Shown in pieces: positions 18,439 to 27,892 of a stretch of 54,230 nt of DNA (the stretch's first letter is position 1; each line of letters opens with the position of its first letter). The position numbers and the translations under genes were made by a program. Under the pieces are notes generated by a model. That model ran no database searches and was not told where the DNA came from. It saw only the letters and a program-made list of their open reading frames with translations. Source of the DNA: Asaia lannensis NBRC 102526 (GTDB lineage Bacteria > Pseudomonadota > Alphaproteobacteria > Acetobacterales > Acetobacteraceae); assembly GCF_024054035.1 (NCBI RefSeq), contig NZ_JAMXQU010000015.1, positions 1 through 54,230 on the forward strand. The letters are read 5' to 3'.

Positions 18439-19680
18439 ATGGCGCGCATCCCCCTCATCTTGACCCTGTTCCTATGTCTGGCTGGCTGCGAGAGCACCTC
18501 GCCCCCAGGACGAACCGACACTGTCTCCGGTCTGCCCCCTGTCATTCTGGTATCCATCGACGGTTTCCGTCCGGACTACCTGCAAAAGGGTGACACGCCG
18601 ACACTCGATGCCCTTGCGGATGACGGGGTTTTCGCCCGGATGCACCCGTCGTTTCCGTCCATCACCTTCCCCAACCACTACACGCTCGTGACCGGTCTGC
18701 GCCCCGATCACCACGGGGTCGTTGGCAACACGATGATCGATCCCGACATTCCGGGAGAAATTTTCAGTGTCGCAAGACATACGGGGGTGGACGATCCGCG
18801 CTGGTGGGATAACGGAACGCCCGCATGGGTTACGGCACAGATGCACGGCCTGATGAGCGCCTCCGTTTTCTGGCCCGGATCCGATGTCCCCATTCTCAAT
18901 ACGCGTCCCGATATCTGGTCGCATTTCGATGCGAAAAGCTCACCCGCCCAGAGAGTCGACACTGTATTGTCTTGGTTCGACCGTCCGGCGGAAAAGCGTC
19001 CAGCTCTCTCACTGCTCTATTTCGACGGGGTCGATCATCACGGTCATGTGGACGGGCCTTTCTCGCCTGAAACGCGTGCAGCCTCACACGCTGTTGACGA
19101 TGCCCTTGCCACCCTGATTGCAGGGCTCAGACAACGTCACGTGCTCGCCAATCTCATCGTGGTCTCCGATCATGGCATGGCCGAGCTGAGCCCGTCGCGC
19201 GTCATTCCGCTGACAGACCTTGCGCCTGTACAGACCATGTCCATCGTGACTTCAGGTCCCTATGCCGGGATCAACCCTGTCCCGGGTCATGAACGTGAGC
19301 TTGCGAAAGCGCTGAGCACCCCACATCAGCATGTGACATGCTGGCCCAAGGCCCAGATCCCGTCACGCCTGGAATACGGCCATAATCCCCGCGTTCCTGC
19401 ATGGCTCTGCCTGGCCGAAACCGGCTGGACCCTGACACGCGATGCGCATGATCGTGTTTCCAAAGGCGGACATGGCTATGACAATCTGTCACCCGCCATG
19501 ACTGCCACCTTCATTGCCTCGGGGCCCGCCTTCATGTCGCATCGCACTCTGCCGACAATCGATAATGTCGACGTCTATCCGCTGGTCATGATGCTTCTGG
19601 GCCTTCTTCCCGAACCCAATGACGGATCTCTTGTGCCGCTCCAGAGCGGTCTGCGCGATACGTATCGCGCCATCCAGTAA
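18439..19680 (+). CDS. lipoprotein nucleotide pyrophosphatase/phosphodiesterase (alkaline phosphatase superfamily)
   Basis: 413 aa. Lipoprotein signal MARIPLILTLFLCLAGC with lipobox LAGC. The catalytic domain follows the eukaryotic ENPP pattern: first metal site VSIDGFRPDYL; nucleophile Thr76 in PSITFPNHYTLVTGL; LYFDGVDHHGH; VVSDHGMAEL; and C-terminal KGGHGYDN. Family members cleave phosphodiester or pyrophosphate bonds, for example in nucleotides, so a periplasmic scavenging role is plausible. It lies 60 bp after the AsmA gene on the same strand and 135 bp before the purine permease. That neighbour would fit nucleotide salvage, but this is inference. Confidence 0.88.
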   Translation: MARIPLILTLFLCLAGCESTSPPGRTDTVSGLPPVILVSIDGFRPDYLQKGDTPTLDALADDGVFARMHPSFPSITFPNHYTLVTGLRPDHHGVVGNTMIDPDIPGEIFSVARHTGVDDPRWWDNGTPAWVTAQMHGLMSASVFWPGSDVPILNTRPDIWSHFDAKSSPAQRVDTVLSWFDRPAEKRPALSLLYFDGVDHHGHVDGPFSPETRAASHAVDDALATLIAGLRQRHVLANLIVVSDHGMAELSPSRVIPLTDLAPVQTMSIVTSGPYAGINPVPGHERELAKALSTPHQHVTCWPKAQIPSRLEYGHNPRVPAWLCLAETGWTLTRDAHDRVSKGGHGYDNLSPAMTATFIASGPAFMSHRTLPTIDNVDVYPLVMMLLGLLPEPNDGSLVPLQSGLRDTYRAIQ

Positions 19681-19815
19681 CACCCCCTGACAAGAGGGCC
19701 CGATCTGCACGGGCAAGAGCGGGTGTTCTCCCGGGGGCTTCATTCCTCTTGTCGACGGCCCCTGTGCCCACCTAGAAGGACGCCACGCCATCCCCAAGCC
19801 AGGAGCCCGCCCCAC

Positions 19816-21174
19816 GTGATCTCATCCCCGCTTTCTTCCTGGCTGGACCGACATTTCAGGATCGGACAAAGAGGCTCGACCGTTCAGCGCGAAATTCTCG
19901 CCGGGCTGACCACGTTCGGTGCCATGGCGTATATCATGGCCGTCAATCCGGCCATCATGGCCAATGCCGGCCTGGCGCAGCACGACATGATTATGACGAC
20001 CATCGCGGCGGCCATCTGCGGTACGCTTCTCATGGCGCTCTTCGCCAACATGCCCATTGCCCTGGCTCCGGCAATGAGCAGCAATGCGATTTTCGCGCAG
20101 ATCGTCGTCAAGCAGATGCATGTCGATGTGCGTACGGCATTTACCATCGTGCTCCTCGGCGGCGTGGCCTTCACCGCTCTCTCGATCACCCGCCTGCGCC
20201 ACAAGATCATACAGGCCTTCCCCGAACCGATCGTCCTCGGCATTCAGGTGGCCATCGGTATCTTCATTGCACGGCTCGGAATGGTGACGGGCAATCTGGC
20301 CGTCGTTGCACCGGATGGCTTTCATTTCGGCGCGCTCAGCGACCCTTCGGCCCTGCTCACGCTGTTCGGCCTCTTCATCGCTGGCGTCTTCATGGTGCTG
20401 CGCGTTCCCGCCGGCATGCTGCTGACCATTATCGCCGTAACGGTCGCCAGCCTGTTCGTCCACAAGAATGGCCATGCGCTGGCAAGCCTCCCGACGCATC
20501 CGATGGAATGGCCCCATTATCCGACACAGCTGCTTTTCCCGTTCAATTTCGGCGATTTCTTTTCTCACCTCGAACTGCTTCTGCCGATTACGCTCTATTT
20601 CCTCATCAGCGACTTCTTCGATGCCACGGGCACGATGTACAGCGTGGCCAATCGGGCAGGACTGACAAAACCCGATGGCTCGACACTGCTCGGTCGCGCT
20701 GCCTTTGCCGCAGACGGATCGGCCAGCATGATCGGTGCAGCACTCGGCACCAGTACCGTCTCTGCCTATGTCGAAAGCCTCGTCGGGGTCGAGGCGGGCG
20801 GACGTACGGGCCTGACAGCCCTTGTCGTTGCGCTGCTTTTTGCTGCCTCGTCCATTTTCTGGCCTCTGATCGTCATGATCCCTTCCGAGGCAACGGCTCC
20901 GATCCTGATTCTGGTCGGCCTGTCCATGCTCTCAGCTCTCGGACAGGCGGCCAACCAGTCGAAAGAAGCGCTTCTCACGCCTGCACTGATGCTGCTTATT
21001 GCCGTGCTGACCGGTAATTTCATGATCAGTCTGGCGCTCGGTCTCCTGTTCTACTCCCTGATGCTGCTGGTCACGCGTCAGTTCGTGCGTCTCACCCCTA
21101 TGGTCCTGGGTCTCGATGCCGTTTTCCTGTTCTATCTGGTGCTGATCAGCCGAACCGGCCTTGGCCAAGGCTAG
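19816..21174 (+). CDS. NCS2-family purine permease (AzgA type)
   Basis: Inner-membrane transporter, 452 aa from the GTG at 19816, which has an AGGAG ribosome-binding site 11 bp upstream. The longer frame from 19723 is not family-like. AzgA hallmarks: REILAGLTTFGAMAYIMAVNP near the N-terminus, the substrate-site segment FFDATGTMYSVANRAGL, and GTSTVSAYVESLVGVEAGGRTG. About 12-14 hydrophobic segments. AzgA-type members carry adenine, guanine or hypoxanthine with protons. It follows the lipoprotein phosphodiesterase gene in the same direction. Confidence 0.92.
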   Translation: MISSPLSSWLDRHFRIGQRGSTVQREILAGLTTFGAMAYIMAVNPAIMANAGLAQHDMIMTTIAAAICGTLLMALFANMPIALAPAMSSNAIFAQIVVKQMHVDVRTAFTIVLLGGVAFTALSITRLRHKIIQAFPEPIVLGIQVAIGIFIARLGMVTGNLAVVAPDGFHFGALSDPSALLTLFGLFIAGVFMVLRVPAGMLLTIIAVTVASLFVHKNGHALASLPTHPMEWPHYPTQLLFPFNFGDFFSHLELLLPITLYFLISDFFDATGTMYSVANRAGLTKPDGSTLLGRAAFAADGSASMIGAALGTSTVSAYVESLVGVEAGGRTGLTALVVALLFAASSIFWPLIVMIPSEATAPILILVGLSMLSALGQAANQSKEALLTPALMLLIAVLTGNFMISLALGLLFYSLMLLVTRQFVRLTPMVLGLDAVFLFYLVLISRTGLGQG

Positions 21175-21363
21175 GGAAGCACTTCTCCGGACCTCGCTTT
21201 TCCGGTCCTGTTGCCTCGATTTTTCCGGACGTCGGTTTCCGGGGCATCGGTTTAGAGAGCATCGGGTCCGGTTGCACACCGATACCGACGCGCTGCTCCT
21301 CGTCTTGTGAACCCGGATCCACACCAACCAACCAGCTCCCCAGATCGTTGACCGAGTCAAGTA

Positions 21364-21383
21364 GGCCCCGCTGCCAAGGGGCC
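21364..21383. repeat. GGCCCC/GGGGCC hairpin before the M20 gene
   Basis: A 6-bp G/C stem with an 8-base loop lies 25 bp before the amidohydrolase ATG, inside the 234-bp spacer 21175-21408. The rest of that spacer contains several CCGG-containing short repeats but no gene. Its closeness to the start could affect initiation, or it could end the permease transcript. Confidence 0.3.
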
Positions 21384-21408
21384 ACATCAACGAAAAAGGG
21401 CATCTGTC

Positions 21409-22593
21409 ATGTCTTCCCTTCTCGACGCACTCGCTCCACTCAAAAGCGAATTCGTCGCCCTTCGGCACGATCTGCACACCCATCCTGAACTCGGCTTCGA
21501 AGAGAAACGCACGAGCGATATCGTGGCCGACAAACTGCAATCCTGGGGGTATGAGATCGAGCGCGGGTTCGCCGGTACCGGGTTAGTTGCCACCTTGCGC
21601 AATGGCAGGAGCAAAAAAACCATCGGGTTACGGGCCGAGATGGATGCGCTTCCTATCCTCGAAAAAACCGGCCTGCCCTGGCAGAGCGCACAAACCGGCG
21701 TCTCGCATATGTGCGGTCATGACGGGCACACCACCATGCTGCTCTGCGCCGCCAGATATCTCGCCGACAAACGCCCTTTCGATGGCACCCTGCATCTGAT
21801 TTTCCAGCCAGCGGAAGAACTTCTCTGTGGCGGAAGCCGCATGATCGATGACGGGCTTTTCGACAGATATCCCTGCGATATTCTCTTCGCCCAGCACAAC
21901 ATGCCCGGCTATCCGAGCGGCAATTTCTACTTTCACAAAGATGCCAGCATGGCGTCGTCGGATACGGTGCGCATCACCCTGAATGGCATGGGCGGCCACG
22001 GCGCCTTTCCGCAGAAATCGCATGATCCTGTCGTGGCTTCCGCCCAGCTCGTCCTGGCCCTTCAAAGCATCGTGTCACGCAATATCGACCCGTTCGCTCC
22101 GGCAGTGGTAACGATAGGCGCACTCAATTCGGGTAGCGCCGCCAATGTCATTCCTGACAAGGCCGAGCTGCTTCTGAGCATACGCACGATGACCGACGCG
22201 ACACGCCAGCTGGTTCTCAAACGGGTAAGCGACCTCGCCGCGGCCATCGCGAAAGCGCATGAATGCGAGGCCATAGTCGATCATCTCAATGGCAGCCCGG
22301 TTCTGGTGAACAGCAGCACAGCCATCGATTTCGCCCGTGAGGTCGCATCCGGGATCGTCGGAGCGGATCACTGCCATGAAAGCCCTCCCTTCATGGGAAG
22401 CGAGGATTTCGCGTTCATGCTGCAAGCCCATCCGAATGGCTGCTACTGGTTCGTTGGCAATGGTACCGAGGGCTGCAACGGCACACCGCTACATAATGGC
22501 GGCTTCGATTTCAACGATGACAACATCGTCCCCGGTGCAGCGCTGTTCGTCGGACTGGTCGAGAAATATCTGGCCCCTTCCGACAATGCGTGA
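21409..22593 (+). CDS. M20 family amidohydrolase (hippurate hydrolase / N-acyl amino acid amidohydrolase type)
   Basis: 394 aa cytosolic metallo-hydrolase. Motifs of the M20D group are visible: HDLHTHPELGFEE, the metal-binding MCGHDGHTTMLL, the catalytic Glu pair PAEELLCGG, a dimerisation-domain NGMGGHGAFPQKSHDP, and the last metal region FMGSEDFAFML. Members cleave N-acyl or N-aroyl amino acids. An AAAAAGGG ribosome-binding-like stretch lies just upstream of the ATG. Nothing around it indicates the substrate. Confidence 0.9.
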   Translation: MSSLLDALAPLKSEFVALRHDLHTHPELGFEEKRTSDIVADKLQSWGYEIERGFAGTGLVATLRNGRSKKTIGLRAEMDALPILEKTGLPWQSAQTGVSHMCGHDGHTTMLLCAARYLADKRPFDGTLHLIFQPAEELLCGGSRMIDDGLFDRYPCDILFAQHNMPGYPSGNFYFHKDASMASSDTVRITLNGMGGHGAFPQKSHDPVVASAQLVLALQSIVSRNIDPFAPAVVTIGALNSGSAANVIPDKAELLLSIRTMTDATRQLVLKRVSDLAAAIAKAHECEAIVDHLNGSPVLVNSSTAIDFAREVASGIVGADHCHESPPFMGSEDFAFMLQAHPNGCYWFVGNGTEGCNGTPLHNGGFDFNDDNIVPGAALFVGLVEKYLAPSDNA

Positions 22594-22942
22594 CCGTGTC
22601 TCCCACGGACGAGAGCAGATGCGGGGGCAAAAAACCAAGCATCCACACTGCGATAACTTGAACAAAGTTTGCTTGTGACAATCGAGATAAAAAATTTTGC
22701 TTATACAAATAGGACAAAATAAACATTTCTGCCCATTTTCGGCCACAGTCATATCGTTAAACAGATTGGTGATACCGGGAGCGTGATGCAAAACTTCCTC
22801 GGTATCACCACCATTCCACCGATAGTCCGATAATCCTGTTGAGCTTCATGGGGTAACGTGACCCTTGATATCGGTCAGGTATTTTCGTCCATCCGCCAGG
22901 CCTCAGTCTTTTCGTCACCGGACTGACCTGTCTGGACGATGT
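22594..22942. other. 349-bp convergent spacer with AT-rich segment and dyad
   Basis: No gene is visible between the M20 gene and hpnG, which point at each other. Bases about 22650-22745 are clearly more AT-rich than anything nearby. They are followed by a perfect 10-bp dyad (22768-22777 with 22800-22809, 22-base spacer). No strong T run follows the dyad on either strand. It may be a transcription end shared by both genes, an operator, or a small unrecognised RNA. Confidence 0.5.
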
Positions 22943-23572
22943 TCAGGGCAGTGTGGAGAGAAAACGTCCCATGGCGTCGCGTGCCAACGAGGCATCGCGC
23001 CCCAAGGCCATCAGTGCAGGGATCTGTCCTGGCTGGCGTACCAGGCTTGCTGCCAGCTTGAGCGGAGAAATACCCCCATCGGCCAGAACGTCGTGCGCTG
23101 CGGGCGGCAGATCGCGGCGTGCGTCGTCACAGACGACGCGCAATACCGCAAACGGCAATCCGGTCCGCGCCACGAAACCACTCTCCATATCGACGGCCAG
23201 ACAGCCGGTACGGGCATAGAGCATCGCCTTCTCGGCCCCCGTTGCCACAAGGGTATCGCTATGAAGCATACCGCCATGCAGGACACCGGCCTCTCCCACG
23301 CCAAACCGTCGTGACAGGCCCGCATCCGTCTTCAGGCGCTGCCCCTCTGCAATCACCCATTGCGGAACGATAATCGCACCGGGTTCGAGATCGGGCGCAA
23401 GGCCGGCTGCACAACCGAATGACAGCAACGAAGTAACGCCGCTTTCAAGCAGGCGCGCAACCGCACGTTGCGCGCCCTCTTTCGTTGCCCCGCTAAGAGC
23501 GATGGGGAGCCCGGGCACATGAGGCCTTATCAGACGCGCCTCAGCCTTGAGCCCGACAAGTATACCGAGCAT
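22943..23572 (-). CDS. hpnG: hopanoid-associated phosphorylase HpnG
   Basis: 209 aa nucleoside-phosphorylase-fold enzyme. HpnG removes adenine from adenosylhopane in the route to bacteriohopanetetrol. Family features: MLGILVGLKAEARLIRP at the N-terminus, the phosphate/ribose segment SFGCAAGLAPDLEPG, and the substrate-binding VDMESGFVA followed by RVVCDDA. The ATG at 23572 begins one base after the shc stop (TGAGATG), indicating coupling. An upstream in-frame start at 23593 would overlap shc. It is the last gene of this hpn run; hpnH is not downstream. Confidence 0.92.
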   Translation of the reverse strand: MLGILVGLKAEARLIRPHVPGLPIALSGATKEGAQRAVARLLESGVTSLLSFGCAAGLAPDLEPGAIIVPQWVIAEGQRLKTDAGLSRRFGVGEAGVLHGGMLHSDTLVATGAEKAMLYARTGCLAVDMESGFVARTGLPFAVLRVVCDDARRDLPPAAHDVLADGGISPLKLAASLVRQPGQIPALMALGRDASLARDAMGRFLSTLP

Positions 23573-23573
23573 C

Positions 23574-25556
23574 TCAGAACCCGTGCTCGACACGACCCGA
23601 ATTGCTCAGCCCAAGATTGCGGAAACGCGACAGGGCCATAAGCGGAAAGAACTGCTTGTAACCATGGTAGCGCAGGTAGAACACCTTGGGGAAACCGACC
23701 GCGTTATAGGGCTTTTCTTCCCATTCGCCCTTCTTGTTCTGCTGCGATACGAGATACGAAATGCCGCGCTTGACAGCTGCGGTTTCGCGACGGCCTACCG
23801 CCATGAGGCCAAGAATAGCCCAGGCCGTCTGGGTCGGCAGGCTCATATCGTATTCCCCGGGTGTGGCGCCCTCGTACGAGGCACAATCCTCACCCCAGCC
23901 ACCATCCTCGCGCTGAACGCTCTCCAGCCATGCCACGGCACGCTCGACCGCAGGATCGTCATGCGGAACACCTGCGATATTGAAGGCGCAGAGCACGGAC
24001 CAGGTGCCATAGATATAGTTGGTGCCCCAGCGCCCGAACCAGCATCCTTCAGGCTCCTGCTCTCGACGCAGATAGTCCAGGCCGCGCTCGATCACCGGGC
24101 GGTCTTCTGCAAAACCGAGCTCGCACAGGAAGGAAACACAGCGTGCCGAGACGTCGGCAGTCGGCGGGTCGAGCAGCGCGCCATGATCGGCAAACGGAAT
24201 ATGGTTCAGCGCATCCAGATCATTGTCGATATCGAAAGCACCCCAACCGCCATTGGTGCTCTGCATGCCGATAATCCACTCGCGGGCACGGGCAATCGCT
24301 TCCTTGTTGCCTTCCGGATCCTCGCGATTGAGCAGCATGCCGACGACAGCCGTATCGTCCACATCGGGGTAGTAGTCGTTTTCGTACTGGAAGGCCCAGC
24401 CGCCCGGACGCACATCAGGGCAGTTGATGGCCCAGTCGCCCTTCACATTCAGGATCTGACGCTTGCGCAGCCAGTCCATGCTGCGTCTGAGTTTCTCGCG
24501 CGTCTCTTTGGGCCGTGTCGCATCAGGACCCGACGCGGCCTCCGCCATGGCAAGACCGGAAAGCCCCGTATCCCACACAGGCGAGACGCAGGGCTGGCAA
24601 TAGGTTTCATCCCCGTTGGTGACCAGAAGGTCCTGGATTCCCTTCCAGGCCAGTTCCACACGAGGGTCGGTGTCGGGCACACCCATGCCGCGATACATCA
24701 TCACCACATTGGCCATGGCGGGATAGATCGCACCCAGCCCGCCTTCGCCCAGTCGCGGCTCGATGAAATCGATCGCCGCCTTGATCGCCTTCTTGCGCAG
24801 CGCTGCAGGAAAACGCGGCTCGATGGGCCGGAGCACCGTATCCACCTTCTTGAATACGTGACCCCAGATCGAGCGATACGGGCCGCGAATCCAGTCCTTG
24901 ACCTCCTCGGGCGGCGTAACGAACAGTTCCTGGATATGAATATTGCGCGGGTTGATCGCACGCGGCTCCAGCGTGCGCAGCACCAGAAGCGGCGCGACCA
25001 CGCTGCGCGACCAGTATGACATGTTCCACATCGAGAACAGGGCAGCCTTGGGCATGAGCATCAGCTCGACCGGCATGACCGGCGTCGCGCGCCAGGGGAC
25101 TTCTCCGAACAGCGCCATCTGGATGCGCGTGAACACATTGGTACGCGCTGCCCCACCACGATCGAGAATGGCCTCACGGGCACGCTTCATGTGAGGCGCA
25201 TCGATATCGTCACCGATCGCCTTGAGCGCGAAATAGGCCTTCACCGAAGCCGAGAGGTCGAACCCGCCATCGTGATAGAGCGCCCAGCCGCCATGCGTCC
25301 CCTGCGTCCGGCGAAGATACACACCGATACGGGCCTGCTTCGCGTCGTCGATGCGATCGAGATAGTGCTCAAGCAGCACGTATTCCGCGGGGATCGTCGC
25401 ATCGGCTTCAAGCTCGAACACCCAATGTCCGTCTTCGTTCTGCCGGTCTGACAGCGCCGCATGAGCAGAATCGATAGCCTGACGCACCTGGCCCATATCC
25501 GCCTCAGCCGGGATGTCGGCCTCGTGACGCTCCAGAACGTCGGAATAGATCAACAT
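23574..25556 (-). CDS. shc: squalene-hopene cyclase
   Basis: Monotopic membrane cyclase turning squalene into hopene/hopanol, 660 aa from the ATG at 25556 (AAAGGAC upstream). The catalytic acid motif DVDDTA is at residues 398-401. Numerous QW repeats (QxxxGxW type) run through the protein, e.g. QNEDGHWVFELE, QSTNGGWGAFD, QREDGGWGED, QQNKKGEWEE. The frame extends upstream into hpnE but without family similarity. It lies between hpnE (31-bp gap) and hpnG (1-bp gap) and is the central step of the cluster. Confidence 0.97.
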   Translation of the reverse strand: MLIYSDVLERHEADIPAEADMGQVRQAIDSAHAALSDRQNEDGHWVFELEADATIPAEYVLLEHYLDRIDDAKQARIGVYLRRTQGTHGGWALYHDGGFDLSASVKAYFALKAIGDDIDAPHMKRAREAILDRGGAARTNVFTRIQMALFGEVPWRATPVMPVELMLMPKAALFSMWNMSYWSRSVVAPLLVLRTLEPRAINPRNIHIQELFVTPPEEVKDWIRGPYRSIWGHVFKKVDTVLRPIEPRFPAALRKKAIKAAIDFIEPRLGEGGLGAIYPAMANVVMMYRGMGVPDTDPRVELAWKGIQDLLVTNGDETYCQPCVSPVWDTGLSGLAMAEAASGPDATRPKETREKLRRSMDWLRKRQILNVKGDWAINCPDVRPGGWAFQYENDYYPDVDDTAVVGMLLNREDPEGNKEAIARAREWIIGMQSTNGGWGAFDIDNDLDALNHIPFADHGALLDPPTADVSARCVSFLCELGFAEDRPVIERGLDYLRREQEPEGCWFGRWGTNYIYGTWSVLCAFNIAGVPHDDPAVERAVAWLESVQREDGGWGEDCASYEGATPGEYDMSLPTQTAWAILGLMAVGRRETAAVKRGISYLVSQQNKKGEWEEKPYNAVGFPKVFYLRYHGYKQFFPLMALSRFRNLGLSNSGRVEHGF

Positions 25557-25587
25557 TGCCCGCGCATGTCCTTTATTCAGTTCAGTA

Positions 25588-26874
25588 TCAATGTGAGAGA
25601 CCCAGAGCCCTGATGGCCTCTGTGCCGGAACCGATCGCCCCTTCGATGGTCGAGGGGAATCCCGTCTGCGTCCAGTCTCCGGCCAGAGCCAGATTGGACA
25701 GGGCCGTGCAGGCCTGAGGCCGCAGACGATCCTGTGCCGGGGTCGCGGCAAAAGTCGCACGCTTCTCACAGACCAGACGCACAGGCGGAATGGCCTCCGG
25801 CAAAGCCTCGACAAGCACCGGCCCGACAGCCTGACGGATTTCCGACCAGATCGTGGCGATCAGTTCATCGTTATCCCGCGCAGCATAGCGATTGGCCGCA
25901 CTGACAGTCACGGAAAGAATTTCGCCCTTGAGATAGACCCATTCCGCCACCCCGCCCACGAGACCGACAAATCCGGTCCTGCCCAGCATGCCACGCGCCG
26001 TCACCGGGGCAGGCAGGCGATAATGAACGTTGATAATGCTCTCATATGCATCGGGGGCCGTGAAATCCGGCAGATGCTCTGCAAGGAGGTTTCTTGCGAC
26101 CGGAGAAGGAGCCGCGAACACGACACTGTCCTCGGGGCCGAGCACGATCGTTTCCTGACCGAGCTTCAGGGCGCTCACGCGCCCATCACGCACCTCAAGA
26201 CCGGAAATACGGGCGCCGCAGCGGACCTCACCCTGTAGACGTCTCAGATGCGCAACAGCCGGATCGACAAAACTCTCCGAAAGTCCCTCAGACGGATACC
26301 AGGGGCAGCATGCCGTACCCCCCAGTGCCAGCGTCTCGCGTATGATCGCCGCCAGAAGCGTCGCGCTCGCCGTATCGAGAGGCGTGTTGAGCGCCGAGAT
26401 GGCGAAAGGCTCCAGCAGTCGCGTCGTGAGCATGCCATCGCCCAGAAACATGCTGACCGTGTCGTCCGGTCCGGCCTTGAGCAGACGCGTCAGCATGCCA
26501 AGCTCGCGCAGCTTCATTCCAGGGACACGCCGCCCCTTGGAGAATGCCCAGAACGGCACGCGCCCTCTGGACAGTTTCAGCGTCCAGCCCAGATTGGCAG
26601 AGAGATCGAACCAGGGAAAAACCGGCTCGCCCGGACCTGTCAGGGTCTTCTCGGCGCCAATCAGTCCAAGATACCGGAAACTGGCCTTGTTGGCCGAGAG
26701 AAGCAGATGATTCCCGTTATCGATACGCGCATCGAGCGCCTTGTCGTAATAGGAACGCGCCCGACCGCCACAGGCCGGCCCAGCTTCATAAACGGTGACT
26801 CCTGCACGTCCGATGACGTCGACCGCAGCGGAAAGACCGGCCAGCCCACCACCTATGATATGCACATGTGTCAT
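25588..26874 (-). CDS. hpnE: hydroxysqualene dehydroxylase HpnE
   Basis: 428 aa FAD-dependent amine-oxidase-fold enzyme that reduces hydroxysqualene to squalene, the third step after HpnD and HpnC. The FAD-binding N-terminus is HIIGGGLAGLSAAVDV...VYEAGPACGGRARS, and the C-terminal FAD segment is LALAGDWTQTGFPSTIEGAIGSG. It starts 3 bp after the hpnD stop, so expression is surely joint. The length is normal for the family. Confidence 0.94.
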   Translation of the reverse strand: MTHVHIIGGGLAGLSAAVDVIGRAGVTVYEAGPACGGRARSYYDKALDARIDNGNHLLLSANKASFRYLGLIGAEKTLTGPGEPVFPWFDLSANLGWTLKLSRGRVPFWAFSKGRRVPGMKLRELGMLTRLLKAGPDDTVSMFLGDGMLTTRLLEPFAISALNTPLDTASATLLAAIIRETLALGGTACCPWYPSEGLSESFVDPAVAHLRRLQGEVRCGARISGLEVRDGRVSALKLGQETIVLGPEDSVVFAAPSPVARNLLAEHLPDFTAPDAYESIINVHYRLPAPVTARGMLGRTGFVGLVGGVAEWVYLKGEILSVTVSAANRYAARDNDELIATIWSEIRQAVGPVLVEALPEAIPPVRLVCEKRATFAATPAQDRLRPQACTALSNLALAGDWTQTGFPSTIEGAIGSGTEAIRALGLSH

Positions 26875-26877
26875 GGG

Positions 26878-27747
26878 TCAGCGATAATAAGCGAGAAGCG
26901 AGCGCAGGATGCGGCCCGGCTTGCTCACCTTTACCGGGCGTTCCGGATGCTGCCAGCCCCGACGCAGCAGCGCTGTCAGAATCGGACGGTAAGAAGCCGC
27001 CATGATCCGGGCAGGACGCATGGCCACAGTATCGCATTGCTTCATGGCACGACGGGCTTCACGGAAATGATCCGCAGCACGCACCGCCACAATGCGCGCC
27101 AGCGGATCAAGCCCTCGTGCATAGACCGCTTCCTGTGGATCGAGCGGCACATCGTAGCGCACAAGCAGTTCACGCGGCAGATAGAGACGTCCCTTGTCGG
27201 CATCTTCCTGTATGTCGCGCAGAATATTGGTCAGCTGCAGCGCTCTGCCCAGATGAAAGGCCACCTTGTCGGCAGCGGGTGAGGAATCGCCGAAAACACG
27301 TACCGAAAGACGGCCGACTGCTGAAGCCACGCGGTCGCAATACAGATCGAGTGTCGCCTCGTCAGGCGCGATGACCGGACCGTTGGCATCCATCGCCATC
27401 CCGTCGATCACCGCTGCGAAATCCTGCTTGCGCAGGCCGAAACGGGAGATTGTCGCGACAAGCACCCTGTCCAGCGCATCGCGTGTCTCACCTTCGTAAA
27501 GGCGCTCTATCCGTGCGTGCCAGTCCTGCAGCGCGCTGTTGCAATCGGCCACCTGCACATCGCCATCGGCAATATCGTCAACTTCACGGCAGAAAGCATA
27601 GACGGCAAACATGCCGTAACGGCGTTCGGCAGGCAGGATCTTCATGCCCTTGGCAAAAGACGTTCCGGCGCGGGTCACGATCGTTCGGACATGATCGAGA
27701 TCGGCCGTGGAACAGCCCAGCACCGCTTCCTGTTGAAACCCGCTCAC
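26878..27747 (-). CDS. hpnD: presqualene diphosphate synthase HpnD
   Basis: 289 aa all-alpha prenyl synthase joining two farnesyl diphosphates. The first Asp-rich motif is in CREVDDIADGD and the second in LTNILRDIQEDADKGRLYLP. SFAKGMKILPAERRYGMFAVYAFCR is the trans-isoprenyl head-to-head signature region. It opens the second hpn run (hpnD-hpnE-shc-hpnG) and diverges from the cupin gene across a 145-bp gap that must hold both promoters. Confidence 0.95.
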   Translation of the reverse strand: MSGFQQEAVLGCSTADLDHVRTIVTRAGTSFAKGMKILPAERRYGMFAVYAFCREVDDIADGDVQVADCNSALQDWHARIERLYEGETRDALDRVLVATISRFGLRKQDFAAVIDGMAMDANGPVIAPDEATLDLYCDRVASAVGRLSVRVFGDSSPAADKVAFHLGRALQLTNILRDIQEDADKGRLYLPRELLVRYDVPLDPQEAVYARGLDPLARIVAVRAADHFREARRAMKQCDTVAMRPARIMAASYRPILTALLRRGWQHPERPVKVSKPGRILRSLLAYYR

Positions 27748-27892
27748 CGCTTCATCCCTGTATCATCCAAGAGCCGCGCCTTTTACCCGCAAAAGGATCA
27801 AACAGCAAAATCCTCCTTGGCCTGTCTGCGTTCAACCATCGTCATCCGTCATTCCGTTCCTTTTTCCCGTTCCTTTTTCAAGGAGACTCCTC

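Noticed and set aside
19822-20568. 248-codon antisense frame in the purine permease gene
   Set aside because: Rich in Glu, Asp, Arg and His with no structure; a mirror of a membrane-protein gene.
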